A stretch of 64,000 nt of DNA, taken from positions 4,278,001 through 4,342,000 of the forward strand of contig NZ_CP053908.1 in the NCBI RefSeq assembly GCF_013256625.1, read 5' to 3'. The DNA is from Hymenobacter sp. BRD128 (lineage in GTDB: Bacteria > Bacteroidota > Bacteroidia > Cytophagales > Hymenobacteraceae). The position numbers and the translations under genes are program-made. Under the pieces are notes generated by a model that saw only the letters and a program-made list of their open reading frames with translations, was not told the origin of the DNA and ran no database searches. The stretch's first letter is position 1. Every line of letters begins with the position of its first letter. Of this stretch, positions 1 through 7,472 are shown in pieces.

Positions 1-611
1 TGCGACACGTAAGTGACGAACCAGTGACCGAGCATACTCACGGCTACGCGCAGGCACACCACGGCGGCCATTGCCTCAAAGCCGAAGGCTAGCCACACCA
101 GCCCAGCCAGGGCTAGCACGTGCAGCACCCAGGTTTTTTCGAGCCACCGCAGCCACGGGTCATGCAGGTCGGTGGGCGGAATGGCGTACACGGTGTCATC
201 GGCCGAGTGCAGGGCTAGGTGATGGTTCCAGTGGTAATCGAGCCAGATGGGATGGTCGTAGCGGAAGTAGGCGGGGCTAGCGGGTTGGTTCTGCCAGTAG
301 TCGCGATAATAGTGCGATTTCAGCCACGAAATGGGCCCACCCACGCCGGCCTGCACGCTCAAGTACGCCAGCACGCTGCGCCAAAAGCGCGAAGTCTGGA
401 ACGCCCGGTGAATGATGCCCCGGTGCAGGCCCACCGCGTGGCCCAGCCCCACCGTGAGCACGGCTAAGCTCACTGAAGCCAGACTGCGCGGCCAGGTAAG
501 ATGCGGCAACCCCCAAACCAGCCCGATACCCAAATTGCCATAAAGCCAGCAGCCGTGAAACCAAGCGGTGGTGAGGCGGTGCTGAGCCGGCAGCAGGGGA
601 GCGGGGCGCAT
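1..611 (-). CDS. Fatty acid desaturase family membrane protein (partial, C-terminus off the window)
   Basis: The reading frame opens with ATG at 611 and stays open to the window edge (203 codons seen). The translation has several hydrophobic segments and a histidine box HRGIIH (about residues 63-68), like the first HX4H box of membrane-bound acyl desaturases. Further along are SHYYRDYW and a His-rich stretch DYHWNHH (about residues 141-147), then a helix ending GHWFVTYVSH at the window edge. This resembles the bacterial acyl-CoA desaturase-like family that introduces double bonds into membrane acyl chains with a di-iron centre. The second box is not a clean HxxHH, so the exact subfamily is uncertain, and the last His box may lie outside the window. 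The upstream region is shared with no other visible gene. Confidence 0.72.
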   Translation of the reverse strand, partial: MRPAPLLPAQHRLTTAWFHGCWLYGNLGIGLVWGLPHLTWPRSLASVSLAVLTVGLGHAVGLHRGIIHRAFQTSRFWRSVLAYLSVQAGVGGPISWLKSHYYRDYWQNQPASPAYFRYDHPIWLDYHWNHHLALHSADDTVYAIPPTDLHDPWLRWLEKTWVLHVLALAGLVWLAFGFEAMAAVVCLRVAVSMLGHWFVTYVS

Positions 612-817
612 AAGACAAGGACTTATGGTACGAACCTGACTATAACAAGGCTAGCGATATAAAGTATAGGATAGGCGGTAGTTTAGCTACTAGCCCTAGC
701 GGCGGCTGCGCTGGGGCATGCAAAAGCGGTAAGACAGCGGTTTATTACTACTCGTGCTACAAACGAAGCGCGGCGGCCCCGTTGCCGGAACCGCCGCGCG
801 TAGGCGTTGAGCAGCAA

Positions 818-1270
818 TTACTTGGGCAGCGTAGCGCGCACGGCTTTTACCTCGGCTACCTGCACGGCGCTGGCTTTGTTGCCGAAGCTGTTGCGCACGT
901 AAGTGAGCACGTCGGCCACCTGCTGGTCGGTGAGGTAGTTCTGGGCGGGCATGTGCTGCTTGTAGTCGTTGCCGTCGATTTCGATAGGCTCGGCCAGGCC
1001 AGCAAGCACAATGTGGGCCAGCTTGGCTTTGTCGCCGAGCACGTAGCTGGTTTTGATGAGCGGCGGGTTCATATTGGGCACGCCGCCGCCGTCGGCCTGG
1101 TGGCAGGTGATGCACACGTTCTTATACACCACGGCGCCGCGGGTGAGGCTAGCCGCCGTGGCCGGGTCAGCTTTGGCGGTGGTTTTTTTGGGAGCCGGGC
1201 GGTGCTGGGCTTGCAGCGACAGCGCGCCGCCGGCCAAGGCTAGCGCCAGGAAAGCTTGCTTAACAGTCAT
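818..1270 (-). CDS. Class I c-type cytochrome, exported
   Basis: A 150-residue protein with a signal peptide (hydrophobic residues 6-20, cleavage near LQAQ). A single haem-binding CITCH motif sits at residues 53-57, and a likely distal Met ligand lies in HMPAQ near residue 107. This is the size and layout of a small periplasmic cytochrome c that carries electrons. Its ATG shares one base with the TAA stop of the upstream dehydrogenase gene (TAATG at 1268-1272), so the two are probably translationally coupled. The context suggests that it accepts electrons from that PQQ-type sugar dehydrogenase; this partnership is inferred from adjacency only. Confidence 0.9.
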   Translation of the reverse strand: MTVKQAFLALALAGGALSLQAQHRPAPKKTTAKADPATAASLTRGAVVYKNVCITCHQADGGGVPNMNPPLIKTSYVLGDKAKLAHIVLAGLAEPIEIDGNDYKQHMPAQNYLTDQQVADVLTYVRNSFGNKASAVQVAEVKAVRATLPK

Positions 1271-2556
1271 TATTTCTTAGCGTTATACACGATGCGGTAG
1301 ATGGTGCCCTTCGAGTCGTCGCTCACGTAGAGCGAGCCGTCGGGGCCCTGGGCGAGGCCGCAGGGACGGTGGTCGGCGCGGCCGCTGGCCGTTTTGGCCG
1401 CCGAGCCCGAGAAGTTGTCCGCAAAAACTTCCCACTGCCCGCTAGGCTTGCCATTTACGAAGGGCTGAAATACGACGTAGTAGCCGGCCTGCGGCTCGGG
1501 CGCGCGGTTCCAGGAGCCGTGGAAGGCGATGAAGGCGCCATTGCGGTACTTAGCCGGAAACATGTTGCCGGTGTAAAACAGCAGGCCATCGGGCGCCATG
1601 TGGCCGGGGTAGGCGGCGGCGGGGTCGATGTAGTTGCCGGTCGCTTCCTTTTTGCCATCGCCGCCATACTCGGGGCCTTGCATTTTCTTATGCTGAAGCT
1701 GGTCGTAGTACATATAAGGCCAGCCGGCGTTGTCACCTTTTTTGAGGGCGTATAGGCACTCGGCGGGCAGCTGGGCCGACTGCTTCTCGTTGTAAAACTG
1801 GGGCCAGTTGTCGGAGAGCTGGTCGCGGCCGTGCTGCATCACAAAGAGCTGATTGTCTTGCGAATTCCAGTCGAGGCCCACCACGTTGCGCAGGCCGGTG
1901 GCGTAGCGCGTGCCGTCGGGGTAGCGCTGGTTGAGCTGGCTAGCCTTGAACTGCCAGATGCCGCCGGCCGAATCCAGAATCGGGCAGTTCGGGATGCCTT
2001 TCGAGCCGCGCGTGCGGTCCTGCTCCTGGCAAGCGTTGGCGTAAGCCCCGATGTTCACGTAGAGGTTGCCCGCGTTGTCGAGCACGATAGATTTCGACTC
2101 GTGCTGGCTACCCACTTTCAGGCCGCGCACGATTAATTCGCCCTTACCAGGGTCCGTCACCTCGCCTTTAGCGTCGAGCTTGTAGCGGTACACCGCGTGG
2201 TCCGACGAAGCGTAGAGGTAGCCATCCTTCACGTACATGCCGGTGCCGCCGTAGTCGCCGAAGCCGCCTACCACGGCCGCCTTGCCGCTGGGCTGGCTGC
2301 GCAGCTCCAGGATGCCCTTGCCGTCCTTTACTTTGTTGAGCTTCACGTAGATAGTGCCCTGGGGCGTCACGGCCAGGTGGCGGGCTCGGCCGCCGGTTTC
2401 GGCCACTACCAGCGCGCCAAAGCCGGCGGGCAGCTTCAGGCCGGCGTTGTTGGGGTCGGGGGCTACCTGCGGGGCATTGGGGTGGCTAGCCAGCAGCGCC
2501 AGGCTGCCCGCCAGGGCGGGCACGGCTAGCAGTAGGCGAGGGGAAAAGGAGCGCAT
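1270..2556 (-). CDS. PQQ-type sorbosone/glucose dehydrogenase-like beta-propeller protein
   Basis: About 428 residues from ATG at 2556, chosen because it begins a clear signal peptide (MRSFSPRLLLAVPALAGSLALL); the frame stays open further upstream but without signal-like sequence. The mature part has repeated beta-propeller strands and family motifs: RHLAVTPQGTIYV, YATGLRNVVGLDW, MQHGRDQLSDNWP, FIAFHGSWNRAP and RPCGLAQGPDGSLYVSDD near the end. These match soluble PQQ-dependent sugar (sorbosone/glucose) dehydrogenases, which oxidise aldoses in the periplasm. It overlaps the following cytochrome c gene by one base, consistent with a two-gene redox unit. The true substrate cannot be read from the sequence. 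Confidence 0.88.
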   Translation of the reverse strand: MRSFSPRLLLAVPALAGSLALLASHPNAPQVAPDPNNAGLKLPAGFGALVVAETGGRARHLAVTPQGTIYVKLNKVKDGKGILELRSQPSGKAAVVGGFGDYGGTGMYVKDGYLYASSDHAVYRYKLDAKGEVTDPGKGELIVRGLKVGSQHESKSIVLDNAGNLYVNIGAYANACQEQDRTRGSKGIPNCPILDSAGGIWQFKASQLNQRYPDGTRYATGLRNVVGLDWNSQDNQLFVMQHGRDQLSDNWPQFYNEKQSAQLPAECLYALKKGDNAGWPYMYYDQLQHKKMQGPEYGGDGKKEATGNYIDPAAAYPGHMAPDGLLFYTGNMFPAKYRNGAFIAFHGSWNRAPEPQAGYYVVFQPFVNGKPSGQWEVFADNFSGSAAKTASGRADHRPCGLAQGPDGSLYVSDDSKGTIYRIVYNAKK

Positions 2557-2727
2557 GAGGCTGGGAACTAACGAAGTAAAAAAAAGAATAAAATCGGTTC
2601 TCTCCCCAACTGCCAACGGCGGGAGAAGGTTGCGGCCGGGCTAGCCCGCCACCATAAGCCACAGACGCTTTTGCCGGGCCGGGGTTGTCTGGTAGGCTTC
2701 ATTTTGGAGCGCGAAGCCGATAGTGGG

Positions 2728-3684
2728 TTAGCTTATCTGCTCGCAGCGATGCTTGAGCACCAATAAAATACGGCGCTGGATTTCGCTCATCACGAAGCCC
2801 GTCCAGAGGCCGGCATACCAGTTGAGGTGGGTGCTGAGGCGCTGCTGGCTGTGCAGCACGAGCAGGGTGCGCCCGGGGCCGGCGGGCCGCAACTCGTAGG
2901 TGCCGCGCAGCACGTCGAAAAACCGTCCGCCCACAATCACGTGCTCGTCAAAGGTAGTGGGCGGAATAGTGGCCGTATTGGGCACTATGCTGAACGAGAG
3001 GCGCTGCAGAGGCTGCCAGTCGTCCACGGTTTCGATAAACTCGACACCGCGCTCGAAGGTGGCGTGGCGCACCCCGCCCACGCCCTCGTGGGTGAGCGTA
3101 GCCTCGACGGGGCGTGGAAAGCCAATGTCGTCGATGATGCTGTGACCCAGGTCACTAGCCCCGATGGGCGCCACCCGAATAATGTGCTGCCACACCACGG
3201 CGGCTGGGGCGGCTATCTCGACGGTGTTTTCGACGCGCCGGAAGTCGTCGGGGTTGTCGAAGCGATTTTCAATACTGATGGCTAAAAAGGGGAGGAGGGC
3301 GAAGCCCATCACCACCAGCGTTTTGTCGCGTCGGGGCGGCAGCAGGTCGACCACGCTGGTATAAATCAGCGCACCCATCGAAGCCAGAACAAAAAACAAC
3401 GGACCAATAATAATTAGGCAGATAGCGCCTTCTAAGTGAAATATGAATGCGGTGAGTATAAATAGAAGAACGGTAAGTCCAGGCGCACCAAACAGCTGCC
3501 ATCCAAAATGCGCAGGTGGCACAAAATGCGCGGTAATTGCTCCTAGTGCCATCGGTACCAGAAGCAAGAAACTGACAGTTAAAAGCCCTCCAGGATTATC
3601 ATCGAAGAAGTAGCGCGCAACCAAGGCAAAAAGTAGTCCGCTGCCAGCGGCGAATAAAAACGGGTAGCGCCGCCGTGAAATCAT
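2728..3684 (-). CDS. Membrane protein with C-terminal SRPBCC (START-like) domain
   Basis: A 318-residue protein. The first ~140 residues hold about four hydrophobic helices (for example LLTVSFLLLVPMALGAITA and LTVLLFILTAFIF). The rest looks like a soluble polyketide-cyclase/SRPBCC fold: it begins RRVENTVEIAAPAAVVWQHI, the usual first strand and helix of that fold, and ends with a long C-terminal helix. SRPBCC domains bind hydrophobic ligands; no specific ligand can be inferred. The gene is divergent from the alpha/beta hydrolase at 3732, with the start codons 47 bases apart. Stretches in the N-terminal half are less GC-rich than the neighbouring genes. Confidence 0.65.
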   Translation of the reverse strand: MISRRRYPFLFAAGSGLLFALVARYFFDDNPGGLLTVSFLLLVPMALGAITAHFVPPAHFGWQLFGAPGLTVLLFILTAFIFHLEGAICLIIIGPLFFVLASMGALIYTSVVDLLPPRRDKTLVVMGFALLPFLAISIENRFDNPDDFRRVENTVEIAAPAAVVWQHIIRVAPIGASDLGHSIIDDIGFPRPVEATLTHEGVGGVRHATFERGVEFIETVDDWQPLQRLSFSIVPNTATIPPTTFDEHVIVGGRFFDVLRGTYELRPAGPGRTLLVLHSQQRLSTHLNWYAGLWTGFVMSEIQRRILLVLKHRCEQIS

Positions 3685-3688
3685 ACCG

Positions 3689-3696
3689 TAGTTTTG
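3689..3696 (+). promoter_or_regulatory. -7 promoter element for the alpha/beta hydrolase
   Basis: TAGTTTTG matches the Bacteroidota -7 consensus TAnnTTTG and lies 35 bases before the ATG at 3732. The upstream part would overlap the first codons of the divergent membrane gene. No clear -33 TTG was confirmed. Confidence 0.5.
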
Positions 3697-3731
3697 GCAT
3701 CAAGTCTTGCCGCCCGCAAGGTAGTATTGCT

Positions 3732-4496
3732 ATGTCTGCTGCTCCGCCGCCTACCATCCTCTTCCTGCACGGCTTTGCCGAAAGCCGCGAGGTCTGGACC
3801 GAATTCACCCGGCCCTTCCCGGCCGGCTATCGCCTGCTCACGCCCAACCTGCTGGGCCACGGCACCAACCGCGCCGCCGTGCCCGATTTCTCGATGGAGG
3901 CCCAGGCGCGCTACGTGGTGAACTACCTCGACCAGAAAGGCTGCCCCGGCCCGGTGCTGGTGGTGGGCCACAGCATGGGCGGCTACGTGGCCCTGGCCCT
4001 GGCCGAGCGCTACCCCGACCGCGTGGCCGGGCTAGCCCTTATCAACTCGACGGCCCACGCCGATACCGACGAGAAGCGCCAGAACCGCGAAAAAAACATC
4101 GGCTTCGTCGAGCGCCACGGCCTCGAAAAGTTTATGGATAGCTTCGTGCGCCCGCTTTTCGCACCCCACAACCGCGACCGCCTGCCCGAGGCACTGGCCC
4201 TGCTCGAAGACATTGCCAAGGCCACGCCCGAGGCTACCATTGCCGGCGCGCTGCGCGCCATGGCCGCCCGGCCCGACCGCACGGCGGTGCTGCGCGAGGC
4301 CCAGTTTCCGGTGCTGTTGGTGGCCGGTAAGCACGACGTGGCCGTGCCGCTGGCCGACTCCATCGCCCAGGCCGCGCTGGCCCCCACCGGCGCGGCGCTG
4401 TTCCTGGAAGGCAGCGGGCACCAGGCCTATCTGGAGCAGCCCGAAGCTACGCGCCGGGCCGTGCTGGCGCTGGCCGGGGCCGTATTCGAAAAATGA
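3732..4496 (+). CDS. Alpha/beta hydrolase
   Basis: 254 residues from ATG 3732, chosen because the family's first strand (TILFLHGFAES) begins just after it; an upstream in-frame start would lie in the divergent gene. The catalytic triad is visible: nucleophile Ser81 in GHSMGG, acid Asp202 in AGKHDVAVP, and His230 in EGSGHQAYLEQP. There is no signal peptide, so it is cytoplasmic. It resembles the large family of small-molecule esterases and carboxylester hydrolases; the substrate is not predictable. It is a single gene, convergent with the lipoprotein at 4547, and a shared hairpin lies between them. Confidence 0.88.
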   Translation: MSAAPPPTILFLHGFAESREVWTEFTRPFPAGYRLLTPNLLGHGTNRAAVPDFSMEAQARYVVNYLDQKGCPGPVLVVGHSMGGYVALALAERYPDRVAGLALINSTAHADTDEKRQNREKNIGFVERHGLEKFMDSFVRPLFAPHNRDRLPEALALLEDIAKATPEATIAGALRAMAARPDRTAVLREAQFPVLLVAGKHDVAVPLADSIAQAALAPTGAALFLEGSGHQAYLEQPEATRRAVLALAGAVFEK

Positions 4497-4530
4497 AAAA
4501 GCGCCAGCCCTGAGGCCAACGCTTTTTCAT
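4493..4530. terminator. Bidirectional terminator between convergent genes
   Basis: ATGAAAAAGCG (4493-4503) is the exact reverse complement of CGCTTTTTCAT (4520-4530), giving an 11-bp stem with A/T-rich ends on both sides. It starts within the stop codon region of the hydrolase and can serve both that gene and the minus-strand lipoprotein. Confidence 0.7.
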
Positions 4531-4546
4531 CCTAAAGCAGCTGGTA

Positions 4547-5056
4547 TTAGGGCTGCACTTGCACCATAAGCGCGCGCGCACTGGCGGGCACATCATCGAG
4601 CGACACGATGCGCAGGCCGGTGGGGTCGGTCGGATTCAGGTCGAAGGCCGTAGTTTGGGCCATGGCCACCTGCACGTCTTTCTGCGGAATGCGGTACATG
4701 GCGCCGGTGGCGGGGTCTACGATGAGCATGCCAATCCAGCCCCCAAAAATGATGTTACCAAAATACCAGCCATTCACGTTGGCTTCGAGCGGAATGCTTT
4801 GCGTGGCGAAGCCCGCCTTGGTAAACTTAATTGTGTATTTGGCGCGCTGGAAGAAGCCGGCGCCGGATTTTAGCTGTACCGCCGCCGGGGTGGTGCCCGT
4901 GAATACTTCCCGGCCGCCCCGGTCGATAACCGAAACGCTGGCCCCCACTGGCGCGCTGCTAAGCGATACTGGCCAGGTAGAATGGCTGACGATGGAGGCG
5001 CAAGAACTAAGCAGCGCGGTGCTGGCAAGTAAACAGGTAGGTAAAGTTACTTTCAT
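4547..5056 (-). CDS. Lipoprotein with PEGA-like beta domain
   Basis: 169 residues. The N-terminus is a lipoprotein signal with lipobox LLSSC (Cys near residue 19), so the protein is anchored in a cell-envelope membrane. The segment SSAPVGASVSVIDRGGREVFTGTTPAAVQL followed by YTIKFTKAGFATQSIPLEANVNGWYFGNI has the look of a PEGA-type carbohydrate-binding-like beta sandwich, which is common in surface lipoproteins. A short hydrophobic Gly-rich segment (NIIFGGWIGMLIVDP) follows. No enzyme motif is seen. It stands alone, with about 200 non-coding bases upstream shared with the divergent gene at 5264. Confidence 0.65.
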   Translation of the reverse strand: MKVTLPTCLLASTALLSSCASIVSHSTWPVSLSSAPVGASVSVIDRGGREVFTGTTPAAVQLKSGAGFFQRAKYTIKFTKAGFATQSIPLEANVNGWYFGNIIFGGWIGMLIVDPATGAMYRIPQKDVQVAMAQTTAFDLNPTDPTGLRIVSLDDVPASARALMVQVQP

Positions 5057-5215
5057 GCAGAAAAAGTGATAAAAAAAAGAATGTAAATACCTTAATCAAG
5101 CCGAAATAAGGTGGTGTTGCAAAGCTATGAATGGAAAATGAAAAAGGACGAGCGCGATTAGATAATTTTTTGGTGCCCAGCCTAGCCAGTTAATCGGCAT
5201 CCATAGCCTCGGCCG

Positions 5216-5223
5216 TAACTTTG
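5216..5223 (+). promoter_or_regulatory. -7 promoter element for the outer-membrane protein at 5264
   Basis: TAACTTTG fits TAnnTTTG and lies 40 bases before the ATG at 5264. No convincing -33 TTG was found at the usual spacing. Confidence 0.5.
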
Positions 5224-5263
5224 GGTAGCCTTGCGTATCCGGCAAGGTCTTCTATCCGCTATA

Positions 5264-6094
5264 ATGAAAAATTATTTACTGCTGGCTAGCCTGCTGGGCC
5301 TGGCCAGCGTGGGGCAGGCCCAAACGGCGCCGCCCGTGCCCAATGCTGTGCTCGGCAGCTTTTCGCCCAAAGCCCACGACCACGGCAGCATCTACCTCAA
5401 CTGGAGCTACAACCGCGACTGGTATACCAAGTCGGATATTCGCTTTAAGAACGATAAGTCAGACGATTACGACTTTACTTTTCACAATGCGGTGGCCCAC
5501 GACCACCCTAGCATGAGCGACTTCTGGAAGCCCAGCAACCTTACCGTGCCGCAGTACGACCTCACGGTGGGCTACCTGTTTCACGATAAGAACGACCTGG
5601 GTATCGAAGTAAGCTGGAACCACCTCAAGTACGTGGTCGATGACTACCAGACCATGCGCGTGTCGGGCGAAATCCGGGGCTTTAAGTTTGACCGTGACAC
5701 GCTCGTGACGCCCGACTTTGTGCACCTGCAACACACCAATGGCAACAACTACTTGATGGTGAACCTGGTGAAGCGCCATAGCCTCATGGCTGGCCGGCAC
5801 GTCACGCTCAGCGCCGTGGGCAAGGTGGGCGGCGGCCCCATGATTTCCTACACCATCTCATCCATCTTCACCAGCCACGCCGAAGGACCGTTTCACTACG
5901 AAGGCTGGGTGGCCGGGGCGAGCGCCGGCCTGCGCCTGGAGTTTTACAAGTATTTTTTCCTGAATACTGATTTTCAGGGCGCTTACGCACGCTACACCAA
6001 TAGCTACATCGGCGCCGACCGCCTGGGCCGCGTCACGCACCACTTTGGCTCGGCCCAATTAATTTATGGCTTCGGCTTCAACGTGCCGATTTAG
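5264..6094 (+). CDS. Outer-membrane beta-barrel-like protein, unknown function
   Basis: 276 residues from ATG 5264, which begins a signal peptide (MKNYLLLASLLGLASVGQAQ). The mature protein alternates polar and aromatic residues in short strands (for example SIYLNWSYNRDWY, YDLTVGYLF, LGIEVSWNHLKYVV), and its last strand ends in hydrophobic and aromatic residues (SAQLIYGFGFNVPI), as in outer-membrane beta-barrels. It is rich in His, Asp and Tyr. No named family was recognised. It has its own -7 box upstream and a strong terminator just downstream, so it is probably monocistronic. Confidence 0.7.
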   Translation: MKNYLLLASLLGLASVGQAQTAPPVPNAVLGSFSPKAHDHGSIYLNWSYNRDWYTKSDIRFKNDKSDDYDFTFHNAVAHDHPSMSDFWKPSNLTVPQYDLTVGYLFHDKNDLGIEVSWNHLKYVVDDYQTMRVSGEIRGFKFDRDTLVTPDFVHLQHTNGNNYLMVNLVKRHSLMAGRHVTLSAVGKVGGGPMISYTISSIFTSHAEGPFHYEGWVAGASAGLRLEFYKYFFLNTDFQGAYARYTNSYIGADRLGRVTHHFGSAQLIYGFGFNVPI

Positions 6095-6112
6095 GTATAG
6101 CTGTAAAGGCTT

Positions 6113-6159
6113 AAAAAAGAACGTCCTGCTGCGCTTACTAAAGCAGGACGTTCTTTTTT
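6113..6159. terminator. Rho-independent terminator
   Basis: AAAAAAGAACGTCCTGCT (6113-6130) pairs perfectly with AGCAGGACGTTCTTTTTT (6142-6159) across an 11-base loop, with a U-tract on either strand. It can end the plus-strand barrel gene and the minus-strand DUF1501 gene, which converge here. Confidence 0.9.
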
Positions 6160-6171
6160 ACACAGCTAAGC

Positions 6172-7398
6172 TCAAACCAGCCCCGCTAGCTTTTCAATAC
6201 CCGGCCCGAGCACGAGCTTATCGTCGGCCCCTAGCCAGTCGGTAAGAATGCTGGCGTAGAGGCTGCGGAAATCGAGCTGGTAGCGTAGGTCGCCCTGGTC
6301 GAGGTCGGCGAGGCTGGCGGGCTGGTTGAGCAGGCCCGGCTTGCGCAGCGCGCCGCTGAGCAGCAACACGTTGTTGGCGGTGCCGTGGTCGGTGCCGTTG
6401 CTGGCATTTTCGCTCACGCGGCGGCCAAACTCGCTGAATACCATTACCAGGGTGTTGTTCCACTCGTTGTTTTTTTGCAGGTCGGCAGCCAGCGCGGCTA
6501 GCCCGTCCGACAGCTCGCCCAGCAGGCGGCCCTGCTGCTCGTGCTGCCGCACATGGGTATCGAAGCCGCTGAGTGCCAGGTAGTACACCCGCGACTCAAC
6601 ACCCGAAGTTATCAGCTCGGCAGTCGTTTTCAGGTTCTTGCCAAATTCGGTATTCGGGTACGTGGCCGAGCTGGTATGAATCTTCGACTTGTCGTAGAGG
6701 TAGTCGGCCGAGGAGGCCGTTTCGGCCAGCGTTTTATAGAGGTAGTCCAGCTCCGAGCCGGCCGGGGCGGTGGCTTTTTCCTGGCTCAGCGCACTCAGGT
6801 AGCGGCTCTGCGTGAGTTGGTGAAACTTGCCTGGGTTCTTGAGGGCCAAGCCGTTGCGCTGTGCACCCTTCAGGGCCAGGCTCAGGGTGTCGTCGATTTC
6901 GAGGGCCTGGTAGGCCGGCGCGCCACCGGCGCAGGAGCTGTCAAGGTAGCGGCCTAGCCAGCCGGTGCTCAAGAGTTGCTCCGAGCCCGAGCCGGTCTGC
7001 CAAATATCCATCGAGCGGAAGTGCGAACGGTCAGGATTAGGGTAGCCCACGGCGTTGCAAATAGCCAGCTGGCCCTGGTCAAACAAGCCTTTCAGCCCCT
7101 TCATGCTCTGGTGCAGCGCCAGGTCGTCGCTCACCGGGAGCAGGCCATCGGTGTCTTTGAGTGCCAGCGTAGGCCGAGCCTTGTAATACAAGTCGTTGCG
7201 AAACGGCACGATGGTATTCAGGCCGTCGTTGCCGCCGCCCAGCTGCACCACAATGAGCCGGCGCGCCGCGCCACCGGGCGCATCGCGCAGCCGGGCCGCC
7301 AGCGCCGTTTCGGACCGGTCGAGGGCGTGCAAAAACTTGGGCACCAGCAGCAGCGTGCTGGCCAGGGCAGAGGTTTGCAGAAAGCTACGGCGTTGCAT
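6172..7398 (-). CDS. DUF1501 domain protein with Tat-like signal
   Basis: 408 residues. The N-terminus MQRRSFLQTSALASTLLLVP carries a twin-arginine motif (RRSFL) and a hydrophobic stretch, typical of Tat-exported DUF1501 proteins. Family motifs include LIVVQLGGGNDGLNTIVPF, HFRSMDIWQTGS, FDTHVRQHEQQGRLL and MVFSEFGRRVSENASNGTDHGTANNV; these resemble the alkaline-phosphatase/sulfatase-like fold that includes DUF1501. It lies just downstream of the DUF1800 gene on the same strand (74 bases apart); the two families are neighbours in many genomes. The biochemical role of the pair is not established. Confidence 0.92.
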   Translation of the reverse strand: MQRRSFLQTSALASTLLLVPKFLHALDRSETALAARLRDAPGGAARRLIVVQLGGGNDGLNTIVPFRNDLYYKARPTLALKDTDGLLPVSDDLALHQSMKGLKGLFDQGQLAICNAVGYPNPDRSHFRSMDIWQTGSGSEQLLSTGWLGRYLDSSCAGGAPAYQALEIDDTLSLALKGAQRNGLALKNPGKFHQLTQSRYLSALSQEKATAPAGSELDYLYKTLAETASSADYLYDKSKIHTSSATYPNTEFGKNLKTTAELITSGVESRVYYLALSGFDTHVRQHEQQGRLLGELSDGLAALAADLQKNNEWNNTLVMVFSEFGRRVSENASNGTDHGTANNVLLLSGALRKPGLLNQPASLADLDQGDLRYQLDFRSLYASILTDWLGADDKLVLGPGIEKLAGLV

Positions 7399-7427
7399 AA
7401 GAAATTGATTTATAAGAGAAAATATTC

Positions 7428-7447
7428 GTCATTGCGCTTGTAATGAC
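7428..7447. repeat. Short remnant of a GTCAT palindromic repeat
   Basis: GTCATT (7428-7433) and AATGAC (7442-7447) form a small inverted repeat between the DUF1800 and DUF1501 genes. It looks like a shortened version of the long palindrome at 51349-51472, which has CTGTCATTGCGAGC at its outer end. Relatedness is inferred from only a few bases. Confidence 0.35.
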
Positions 7448-7472
7448 AGCCAGGTTTCAGGGTAAATGATGG